Below, piece after piece: positions 8,847 through 17,373 of a stretch of DNA of 17,373 nucleotides. This stretch comes from Flammula alnicola. Taxonomy: Eukaryota > Basidiomycota > Agaricomycetes > Agaricales > Strophariaceae. The DNA lies in NCBI GenBank assembly GCA_015499995.1, contig JADNRV010000693.1, positions 1 to 17,373 on the forward strand, in the 5' to 3' direction. Both the position numbers and the translations under genes were made by a program. Under the pieces are notes generated by a model. It saw only the letters and a list, made by a program, of their open reading frames with translations. It ran no database searches and was not told where the DNA came from. Numbering within the stretch: the first letter of the stretch is position 1; each line of letters opens with the position of its first letter.

Positions 8847-11611
8847 TTACGACAACAACGTAGGCTTGATCCAGCCTTTCTTCACTCCATAAGCAACGAT
8901 TTCACCTGCACGAGCAGGTCCAGAAGATGCAGCCGCTTTGGCGGGGGCTTGAGTCTTGCGCCTTCCTTTGCCCTTCAACGTGGTCTTGGTGTTTTCAGGA
9001 GCGAGTTCTGCAATGGCTTTGCCAAGCCAACCATCGATATCGAGAAGGCAGTCATAACAATCTTTCTGCGAGAACGATGCTTCGGCGGAGGAAGGTGGCA
9101 ATGGAGTTTCCGAGGTTCCTTTCATCCTTCGTGGAGCTGGTGGAGGCTTGATACCCTTCGAGTAGAGGAGTTTCTGCAGGAGATAATGCAACCACTAAAA
9201 TAATATACGTCATCAGCATCTGCACCCCCTTGAAACTCCAGCACGACTCACGAGGACGTTGGTAATCGGATGAAATTCTTCCCATGCACCTCCAGTTAAG
9301 TCCTTCATTATTCGGTACACATCAAACTGATAATCGCCTGCAAGAAGCCGGACGTTAGGTGCCTTGCGGTGATTTAGACTCCTGGAATAGCTTACCTTCT
9401 CCCATAAATACTTCCTGATCAAATGGGGTCCAATGCACTAGGTCTCCATCCCCTCCATCCCCGGCGTCCATCCTTGATAGGCCAAGATCGATCACAGTCG
9501 CTTGAACGCCGTGCGATGCATCGTCCATCCAGACACGATGTGCCTTCGGCTTTATCTTTTGGTTAAGATTTAAGGCCTTCAGCGCATTTGCGTTAGTTGG
9601 TATGTTCTTCACGAGTATTTGACCCCAGTGAAGATCACGATGCTATAAAGACAGACACATGTCAAATCAAGCAACATAGAGCACCATGACCAAAACTCAC
9701 TTCGAAGGAGACGAGGTGTTCGGCGTGGGCGAGCGCCTTTGCAACCTGCCAGAAAATACTGCAGGCCTGTCTCCAGCCTGTCCTGCTGGCATTATGGAAG
9801 GTGTATGCTTCTAAATCAGGGCCCCCATTCGGAAGGACAATGATAGCATATACTTGCGACACTTTGAAAGTGTCTACAAAAATTTCTTATCAATGTCACG
9901 GGCGAGGACGAGCAGAAAAAACCAACTTACCTGGACGCACGCTTTCCGAGCCTTTTCTCTCATTGTATTCGTCCCAAAGTTGAAGCAGGACTTCGGGATA
10001 TCTGCCTCGAACGACGTAAGTCTTCAAGAGCCTGACGAAACCATCATAAACCTCGCCAATAGCGCGCGTTACAATGATCTCTTTCCGCACATCCTTCGCA
10101 TCACTGGGAGCTGGGCCGTCTTCTTCTTGGTATGCCTCTGTCCTTGATTCATCTCTAAGAGGGATGACTTTCAAAACCACATCGCCTATTCCGAATACCT
10201 CTGAGTAGCTGGCCTCTCCGATCTTCCTGAACCTCATGTCCATAGCATCGTCTTCGCGTGCAGACTCTAAAATTGGATCATAGGGGAAGGACTCGATAAA
10301 GGTAGAAAAATTGTGTGGCCCACACTCCTCCTGATGGCATTCCTGCAGGAGGGGTATAAGAGAATCGGGTGTTTCGAAACCGCTCTGGTACTTGCCCTGT
10401 GTCTGAGATGCAGAGTCCAGGCTTAAGTCAGAAAAGTCAATGGAGAGGTCGAAGTCTGTGGGAGTGGTCGGCGATGGAGGCGACGGAGGTTCGAAGAGGC
10501 GTTTGCGGCCACCTCGAATGGGAGTAAGTTGTCGTGGCTTCTGGGTGGGAGAAGGAATATGTTGGTATCGTGCTGGGGCTGGTTGTCTGGCCAGCTGGGG
10601 TACATTCGGCAGAGGAACCTGTTGAATCTCAGGTGGTGGCGATGATGATCTAGCTTGTGGTGCTGGTGCAGGAGCAGAAATCAGGCGGGGAATTTTGTAA
10701 CGTGCAGGTGGGATCAAGACATCGACTACAGAATTGGAGCTTGTATGCGATGTCCGAGAAGAGGAAATCGATGACTTTGAGATAGCTCGAGTTCCTTTGG
10801 GAGGCGCTTTCGCGGGCTTTGGTGGGGTATTGTCTTCCTCAAATTCAGAATCGTCTGAGATAATGATCGGTTTACGTGCAGTATGCCGCCGCGGCCGTCG
10901 GGGCTGGCTAACAGCCTCGTATTCGATGTCTGTGTCTTCTGGAGGCGCCACATGTTTCTTCGCAGGCTTTGAACGCTTATTAAACGGGTTCGCATCTACA
11001 TCTGTTCGAGAAACTCTCCTTTCTGTTCGGAGGGTACGTCCCTCGTCATCAAGGACAATTATATCCACGTCGACAAAAGGAGAGAACGGTTTGTTCGATC
11101 TGAATGGGGTACCCTTGCCTGGGGCAAGGCGCAGGTTCTGAGTTATTGCAGGCGAGCCTGGAATATTCAGCGCAATTGATGATAGTGGCGCTCGAGGGGG
11201 AGATGCAGAGAGTATAATGGGGTCCTCGGGTTTTCCGGATGCCAGCATCTTGGGTTTGGCCTTCAAAATCGTTGGTGCGGGAATGGTTGGTTTGTGGACT
11301 TCCGCTGCCACCAGTTGTGCCACGCGAGTCGTTTTCTTCTTCTTTGGAGGAGATATAACAGGAGAAAGGCGTTTCTTCCTCTGCAACCCAACAACTTTGA
11401 CCGAGGCTACATTCGATTTGGTGGGTACGGTGTTTTCGCGTTTCTTCATCTTGGATGCAACGGACTTCCATTCAGGAGCTGGAGGAAGATCATCGAATAT
11501 GCTGATAATTTCGGTGGAGGTAATCGAAGGATTGTCGTCCGTTGTGGCGTCTACCACCCTTCGTCCACGCTTTCCGTAGGCATTGATCTGCTTTGTGCGT
11601 GAACCTAACAT
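8847..11611 (-). CDS. Haspin-type serine/threonine kinase (histone H3 Thr3 kinase)
   Basis: Haspin phosphorylates Thr3 of histone H3 in mitosis and so places the chromosomal passenger complex at centromeres. Inferred exons: 11611-9931, 9873-9701, 9642-9396, 9337-9252, 9194-8847; 844 aa. The first 450 or so residues look disordered and are rich in Pro, Ser, Lys and Arg. The kinase domain follows: glycine-rich loop GEASYSEVFG (about 465), catalytic Lys in VVLKVIP (481), Glu in KEIIVTRA, catalytic loop HRDLHWGQIL (D621) and IDLGLSR (D670) in place of DFG, as expected for the divergent haspin metal-binding motif. All catalytic residues are present. I chose the ATG at 11611 because the protein then begins MLGSRTKQINAYGKR. 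The frame stays open upstream to an ATG at 11830, which would give 917 aa but leaves only 38 bp to the PSF2 start. Divergent from PSF2. Confidence 0.94.
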
Positions 11612-11868
11612 GATCACGGCGGCTAATACAGCTGTCACAAGAAATACTGCTGTAGCTGTATCAGGGAGGTCAATTAGTGCCAGAATACTGTTTTCCAGTG
11701 GTCCTCGTGTGCGTCGGAAGTGCTGAAGATAATTGAACGAGATGAAGTCCAAAAGTGGAAATATCGCGGACTTCAAACGAAGGACGTGTTTAATCACGTG
11801 GGGGAGTTGCTGACAAATTATCGCGTCCATTAAAACACTGACAGTCCCAAATCTATAAACCCTTCGCC
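11612..11868. promoter_or_regulatory. Shared divergent promoter of haspin and PSF2
   Basis: 257 bp separate the chosen haspin ATG from the PSF2 ATG. The interval contains CACGTG (11795-11800) and the CGCG words ATATCGCGG (11760) and TATCGCGTCC (11820), loosely like fungal G1/S (MBF-type) elements. The regulatory role is inferred from spacing and these words. Confidence 0.5.
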
Positions 11869-12663
11869 ATGGCTCTACCCCAATCTCTTCGTACCTCAGT
11901 GACGCCTCCAGAGCTGGAGCTCGTGGCGTCCCAGCAACTCATCGAAATCGTTCCCTTGATATCAATGGAGAAGACTGCTTTCATCTCGGTACACTTCCTC
12001 GCAAACCACCCGTTACTCGTGTGATTGGTTGATCCAGTCCTCCTCAGGGTGCTTATGGACCCCTTCGGCCTCCAAACAAGGCCAAGATACCTCTGTGGAT
12101 GGCAGTTAATCTTAAGCTGAAGAAGAAGTGCCATATTGTGGCTCCAGACTGGTTGAACGTTGGTGTGTTGCCGGCTATCATTCGACGCGAATTGCATCGT
12201 TAACCAGAATTCATTGACGCGTCGCAGATTATTTACAAGAGCGCCTAACGCTCGAAACATCGGAAACGGCTTTTAGTGGCCTGCCATTTCGATTCGCTGA
12301 GGTGTCCAAAGTCATTTTAGACGTGTTAGTCCTTTCTTGGCTCAGTCCTTCTGCTTTCAACCGAAGTATCTACGTAGCGCGTCGGACGACCTGGAAAACC
12401 CCGACAAAATACGTTCTTTGCTAAAAGATCTACGCGAAGCTCGACAGGCCAAAAGTCGAGAAGGTTTGAAAACTCTTGATCACAGTGAACTCAGTGTAAG
12501 CCAAGCACATCTCCATCACAAAAGCTTTGCTCACCAAAGCTCATAGTTGCCAAATCTCTGTTCCATGGAGATCAATGAGATTCGACCATACTTTGTCCAA
12601 TCTATGAGCATACTAACGCAGCTCGTCCGCAATCCCGTGCCGGATCCATTGCGGAACCCTTGA
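11869..12663 (+). CDS. PSF2: DNA replication complex GINS protein Psf2
   Basis: Psf2 is one of four GINS subunits. GINS joins Cdc45 and Mcm2-7 to form the CMG helicase at replication forks in the nucleus. Inferred exons: 11869-11988, 12048-12162, 12228-12324, 12378-12495, 12547-12663; introns of 51-65 bp; 188 aa, close to the 185 aa of human Psf2. Family features in order: PPELELVASQQLIEIVP near the N terminus, GPLRPPNKAKIPLWMAVNLK, a KCHIVAPDWL segment, the FRFAEVSKVIL helix, and a C-terminal MEINEIRPYF segment corresponding to MEIN in the animal protein. No residue or segment appears to be missing. The minus-strand frame 11853-12260 is only its shadow. Divergent from haspin, convergent with the Yvc1-like gene. 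Confidence 0.95.
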
Positions 12664-12934
12664 ATATTTCCTATCTCTTGCATGCTTTACGGCAAGCCCG
12701 GAAATGTAAAACAAATAGTGTATGCTATACATGTCGTGAACCAGGTGTATATATATATATATATCGAGATGAATATAATGGATAGAGGCCGTCGGTAGTG
12801 GGACGTGACAATGTCAGTTGCATTATCGTCAATCGTTAGATCATTTGCGTGGAGTTTCAAAAGATAAAATTACAACACCCTCCATTTGATATGTGGTCAT
12901 TGTGGGGGCAAAACAACTGTCAAGCTTCAGGCCT
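12664..12934. other. 3' flanks of PSF2 and the Yvc1-like gene
   Basis: Short spacer between convergent stop codons. Apart from a TA microsatellite I see no gene or structured element. Confidence 0.5.
12748..12764. repeat. (TA)n microsatellite, about 8.5 units
   Basis: An uninterrupted alternating TA run in the convergent spacer, likely to vary in length between strains. Confidence 0.85.
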
Positions 12935-15900
12935 TCAGGATTGTAGACCGTCAAGCTTCCCGATCAACTCCTGGAGTTGTTTTTTGACGTCGGCGATCTC
13001 TTTCACAATCACAGCTTCCGTCGACTAAAAAAAAAGGCAACGCGTGTCAGTCCCAGACACATCCATAATGCAACGAGAGAGAGAAAAAGACCTGCGAAGT
13101 GTTCGGGAACACTTTAATCAGCTCTTCGAATGGCACCTTGCTAATCTCCAATCCTTCGCAATTGGGATCATCTACAACAGGATTTCTGTTAGCAGGCAAA
13201 TCCTCTTCGCCTTCGTCATTTCCTCTGAACCAGCTTTCCATCCAAGTGTGTTTCTGTGTGTCAAATGTAGACTCGTAGAAAGCGACCATCACCAAGGGAA
13301 TGAAGAATATTGTCCCCATGACATATCTGTTAAGCTGCGGACATCCTCAGTTACCCATCGAATTGTATTGAAGGCAAAGGGATAGTACTTTTGCGTAATG
13401 TTTCTCACTCAACCTCACAATAGGGAAGAACCTGGATTTCATGGTTGTCATTGCTATGTTGAGGGCAAGGGATGATAGAACCACGCACTCCAATGGTGCA
13501 ATGAAGAAAGCTTCAATCAGGTTGAAGGGAGCAGGATATACATAAGAATCAGGTGCTCTGATCATGCCGACGGTTTTGCTGGCGAAGAAAGCAAGATATT
13601 GAGCTTCCGCGTCATCAACGACCTTTGAATTAGAATTAGAGTATGAAGACAATGGAATGGGATGATATCACCCACATCGGAGTAGGCGGACGAGAACAAA
13701 GAAATCAAGACATTTAGAAGCACGATAGCAGTTACTGCATTCCAGCTTGTTCGATAACTATGAGTACAAGACCTATTTAGAGAAATAGCAAAACGCACAA
13801 GTAATAGAGCATGAGGCCCGTCGGGCTAAAGAGAAGGGCGTTAGTGACGAAAATAAGAACCATGTCAATACCAACCTCAGGGCAAATTTTCCAAAATCAG
13901 GAGACCTAGCGTAGGCGATTTAGTCCAAAGTTTGGCAGAGCAAAAAGCCAGAATATCTACCCGAGCAGAGCTTGAACTAGGACATTTAAAACCTAGAGAT
14001 GTGACAACATGAGTATCCAATTGTCAGTGGAATTGAAGTCATGTACTTACCGATGAAGGCGGTTCTGTCGAGCCATCAGCAGCGTCCAGAGCATAGAGTC
14101 CTTGAGCGAATCCAATTGCCAGTACAGACAAAAGCTATAGAGGGAAAGTCAATATCTCCCAGGGTGCAGATCATGTTTGGGACCAACCGCAAAGAAAATT
14201 CCTGATTCTTTCAACATTCGAGCAACACAGATTTGCATTGTACCGATGTACCTGGAGAAAACGACATGAGCCATAGACAGAAACTAGGTAAAATATAAAA
14301 CTGTCGTACTTGTACCCGTCGAAAACAGTTACAAGTTCTACCAAAAATATTAAGGTCGTAGAATGATATGATAGATACTGTGCTCACTCATCCTATGGAA
14401 AAATGTCTATAAGAATAATGGCAAAGAACCAGAACGACGCACCAGATAAAGGGCGAAACGCAACTGAGGACTTGGAAGCTACGAAGGCGCAACGCGGCTT
14501 CCTGACCCTCATCGACGGCTACGAGGCCAAGCACACGCAAGATGAAGGCAGAGAGCAGAATGCAGTCCGTAACGAATGCAATCGCGTTCCAGAATGACAA
14601 TGCGCGCCACGTTACAAATCGAAGAAGCATGAAAAACTAAAAAGATCTCATGAGTTAACGTTTCCTGGATGGATAGGAAAACTCACTTTGTGAAGGTCTT
14701 CGTTGTTTTTAATGAGCTAAGCGGAGAATGCGTAGGAACCAATATGATGTATACATACCTTCGAAAATGAATGAAAGCGCCATGAAGTAGAGAATTACCT
14801 CGGATTCATCAAGACTTTTGTGTGCCTCATCCAAGCGTTCCAAAGGTTCACGGACTAACATGATCGGCAATACGCTCAGACGCCAGTGATTCAGGGTTAA
14901 AATAAATCTGGGACGAACCTGCTCGAGAATAGATCCCAAGGAAGAGGAGCCAAACAAAAATTCGGAAGGCATTTTGATATCTAGAATTTGCCTTTGAGTA
15001 TGTGGGTCGAAAGAAAATTTGCTCCAGACATACCTTGGTACAGACAAACGCGAAGGATCGAAGTGACCCCAAAAGGTATGTACGCGAGTATCAGCGTAGG
15101 TAACGTCTGCGAGGGACTAGTTATGAATTGAAATGAATTAAAAAAAAAAACAGAACCGAATTGCGTACAGTCAATATCATGAGATTCGTTATTTTTCTGA
15201 ATAATGTCTCCAATCCAAAGAGCGTTCACAACTAGTTTGCGATCTGGTGTCAGTATCAAATGCACGAAGTCGCTGCAAGACACCCACCATCTTGAGCTTC
15301 GGTCGAAGATAAAAATATGGAGCTGTGTTAAAGTATAAGAGGCTAGATGTTAGATTATATTACGTAGTGTGAAGAATCAATCAATGCAGACCAATGTTGG
15401 TCGATGGCCATCTCCAGGGCACTCGACATCTCACTTTCGTCGCCGTCAATTTGACGATGTTTATATCTCGTCGACATTATGGCTTTGATTCTGTCTGGTT
15501 CAGCTAGGTGCACAATCCTACGCGCGAGAACCTCGCATGCGATGGCTATGGAGCATAAGAACATCCTAGCGTCAAGAAAAAAGAAGAAACTGTACCTCTG
15601 GCGAGATTCTCTCCATAATCTGCTGGATTGTGGTTCGCATCCCACATGAACTCTGCCCTCGCGCGAAGTAGACAGTATGGAAGCTAGTATAGGAGAAGGT
15701 GAGGAATTTGACGCATTCAGGCATATATAAACGGTCCCTACAGCCTCTGTAAAGTCCCCGGCGGCGGCTCTATATGCGCTGATAACTTGAGGCGTGATAA
15801 CCCTGCTTGTTGGTTCGCTAATGCTGGCTGGGTCAACTTCAACGGGTAGCAGGTTCAGTGTCAAAGCACGAAGCCGCTTGACGAGTTCTATGAAAAGACA

Positions 15901-16052
15901 AGAAAAATTGGTAAAAATTCATACAATGACGCCAAAAAAAAAGTAGCCTTACTGGTCAAGGTATCCGGAGAAGGACTGACCGACTTGATGGAAATAAGTG
16001 AGACGCCGTCTTCTGAATCTCGTGAGGGGCCAGGAGCAAGAAAACCAGACAT
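12935..16052 (-). CDS. Yvc1/TRPY-like vacuolar cation (calcium) channel
   Basis: Yeast Yvc1 releases calcium from the vacuole in response to stretch and cytosolic calcium. Inferred exons: 16052-15953, 15887-15742, 15683-15596, 15545-15392, 15322-15288, 15231-15169, 15106-15034, 14980-14919, 14854-14759, 14697-14687, 14636-14443, 14392-14388, 14337-14310, 14251-14188, 14134-14051, 13992-13961, 13905-13876, 13825-13799, 13745-13676, 13622-13414, 13326-13092, 13024-12935; all phases agree; 631 aa. A cytosolic N-terminal third is followed by hydrophobic segments including YQNAFRIFVWLLFLGIYSRA, FWNAIAFVTDCILLSAFIL, IFFALLSVLAIGFAQGLYAL and WNAVTAIVLLNVLISLF, with a pore-like VLVQALLGSPDF before the last, then VLSSLALNIAM and MGTIFFIPLVMVAFY. 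An acidic tail (NDEGEEDLP) and a helix likely to form a coiled coil (IVKEIADVKKQLQELIGKL) end the protein. Family call is by memory of fungal Yvc1 sequences; location and gating are inferred. A few junctions (introns 9, 11, 20) need transcript support. Confidence 0.88.
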
Positions 16053-16261
16053 AGCGAAGTATATGCACCACGGTCAAACACTACTGGCACACAGAATGTC
16101 GGGTCAAACGACAAGAAACCAATTGGTTGAAGTTCAGATTAGAATCTATTAAGTTAGAGAACTCCTGTCATAGTCAGGTGACAGACGTCATTAAAAGTAC
16201 AGTACTAGTGCTATCAAGGCCGTCGCCAACTAGACGCAAACAACGCCTCCTGCGCATAACC
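16053..16261. promoter_or_regulatory. Shared divergent promoter of the Yvc1-like gene and ARPC3
   Basis: 209 bp between the two start codons. A GACGTCA word at 16184-16190 resembles a CRE/ATF half-extended site. Bidirectional activity is inferred from spacing alone. Confidence 0.45.
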
Positions 16262-16966
16262 ATGCCTGTAAGTGTCCAACTCGTCGGCTTAGAGCAGTCT
16301 TGTTAACGATGAACAGGCATATCATTCGTCTTTAAATGAGGAGCCCGATGTCCGCCAGGTCGGGAACATGTCCATCCTGCCTATCAGAACAAGAATTCGT
16401 GGCCCAGCACCTATTGGTGATCATGATCTTCAAGTTCTACCCACTGTTTGTCGCGTTAACACAATTATCCGCAGCCGATGCATCGCAAGGAGACATAGTC
16501 GACGAGACTATCGATCTGTTTCGCGCCAATTCTTTGTTTAGGAACTTTGAGATCAAGGGCCCTGCCGACCGCACCCTAATTGTTCTTATTCTATTCATCT
16601 CTGATTGTCTGGCGAAGCTTGGCAGCGCACGCACCGTCCCTACCCAGATCGAAGCCTCTAAGCTGCTGAACACGCTTTCTGTGGATACGTTCCCTATTCC
16701 AGGAGACGCAAACTTCCCTCTGAACGCCCATTATGCCCCTCCGTCAAGTCGAGCAGACGCTGGTGCGTCTCATACCCATCCACCTTAATTGACTTGTATT
16801 GATTCGGTCATCATTAGATTATCTGCGCCAATACCTTATACAGGTCCGACAAGAACTGGCGGCACGACTAGTCGAGAAGCTATATGCAGATGGAACAGGA
16901 AAACCCAGCAAGTGGTGGATGTCCTTCCAGAAGAGACGCTTCATGAACAGGAGTCTAGGAACATAA
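16262..16966 (+). CDS. ARC18: Arp2/3 complex subunit 3 (p21-Arc, ARPC3)
   Basis: Structural subunit of the seven-protein Arp2/3 complex, which nucleates branched actin at cortical patches and sites of endocytosis. Inferred exons: 16262-16267, 16317-16416, 16475-16762, 16818-16966; introns 49, 58 and 55 bp; 180 aa against 178 in human. The protein reads MPAYHSSLNEEPDVRQVGNM, then LPIRTRIRGPAP, DIVDETIDLFRANSLFRNFE, ADRTLI, FPIPGDANFPLNA and KPSKWWMSFQKRRFMNRSL, each lining up with the animal protein. The first coding exon has only the codons for Met and Pro. The last intron was placed at 16763-16817 because it restores the segment DYLRQYLIQVRQEL. Divergent from the Yvc1-like gene; its stop lies 17 bp from the stop of the minus-strand gene at the right edge. 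Confidence 0.96.
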
Positions 16967-16983
16967 GCAGACTTGAATGTAGA

Positions 16984-17373
16984 TCACTCAATTGTAATAG
17001 AAAAATGGACATCCTGGAATCCTATGAAATGCAGGTAAAGACCTCAAACACATACTCACTTCTTCTCCTCTTTTCATTGGGATTTTTCCGACCATATCCA
17101 ATCTGAGGCATGTCGCCATCCATGTTGGAACTTCTGCTCGTTCGACCCCTTCCACCAGAGCCGACGCTGATGATTTCAGGAACCCAATCGGGATCCATCC
17201 AACTGCTAACTCCTCCCCTGCCGTCCACTCCTCGTCCATAATTCCCTTCATGAGCTTCTCTTCCTCGCGCTGACGTTTTCCATCGGCCCTCTTCTTTGCC
17301 CGCATGTATTCTATCTGATCTTCTCGCAAGATCAGTCCTGTTTCCCGGCCCAGTCTTTGCTGATCCGGCTTTA
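16984..17373 (-). CDS. Unrecognised protein, 3' part, runs off right edge
   Basis: Two minus-strand frames are open from 17373 to about 17060, so coding is likely but the frame is not settled. One is highly charged and helical (REDQIEYMRAKKRADGKRQ, then EEEKLM). The other is Gly/Arg/Ser-rich and ends with DPDWVPEIISVGSGG and GYGRKNPNEKRRR. The second can splice from 17060 to 17021 through GTGAGT...CATAG, a 38 bp intron, and end at TGA 16984-16986 after RFQDVHFSITIE. Without that intron it stops at 17022. A change of frame through an intron further upstream is possible. I do not recognise the family. Confidence 0.4.

Noticed and set aside
11049..11579. Frames of 100-140 codons on both strands within the haspin N-terminal region
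   Set aside because: These are shadows of the long haspin exon; repetitive Pro/Ser/Lys codons keep other frames open.
13044..13385. 113-codon plus-strand frame
   Set aside because: It is antisense to the well-supported terminal exons of the Yvc1-like gene.

Overview
The window looks like nuclear DNA of a filamentous basidiomycete, most likely an agaricomycete. The genes are packed with many 50-60 bp GT-AG introns, some exons are only a few bases long, and CTRAC-type branch sites lie before the acceptors. The recognised proteins are fungal or general eukaryotic: a SKN1/KRE6 beta-glucan synthesis protein, a Yvc1/TRPY-type channel, haspin, GINS subunit Psf2, Arp2/3 subunit ARPC3, and an F-box protein of a type I associate with mushroom-forming fungi. 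I built each gene model by hand by joining frames at GT-AG sites and checking phase and protein family motifs. No database search or transcript was available.

Layout: 1-1309 (-), C2H2 zinc-finger gene running off the left edge, with two apparent single-base frameshifts; 1941-3582 (-), F-box protein, 7 exons; 3583-5156, AT-rich and without a supported gene; 5157-5519 (+), an unrecognised open exon; 5959-8491 (+), SKN1/KRE6 family protein, 15 exons including 10, 14 and 16 nt exons and one GC-AG intron; 8847-11611 (-), haspin kinase, 5 exons; 11869-12663 (+), PSF2, 5 exons; 12935-16052 (-), Yvc1-like channel, 22 exons including an 11 nt and a 5 nt exon; 16262-16966 (+), ARPC3, 4 exons with a 6 nt first coding exon; 16984-17373 (-), 3' end of an unrecognised gene running off the right edge.

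Two tight divergent pairs stand out: haspin/PSF2 (257 bp between starts) and the Yvc1-like gene/ARPC3 (209 bp). The first pairs a mitotic histone H3 kinase with a replication helicase subunit, so a shared cell-cycle promoter is plausible but unproven. SKN1/KRE6-haspin, PSF2-Yvc1 and ARPC3-right-edge gene are convergent pairs. These are housekeeping genes and do not form one pathway. I saw no transposon, rRNA, tRNA, CRISPR array or biosynthetic cluster.

The points most worth a second look are the very small exons, especially the 5 nt exon of the channel gene; the histone-H3-like RTKQ motif at the haspin N terminus; and the two homopolymer-type frameshifts that split a zinc-finger array.
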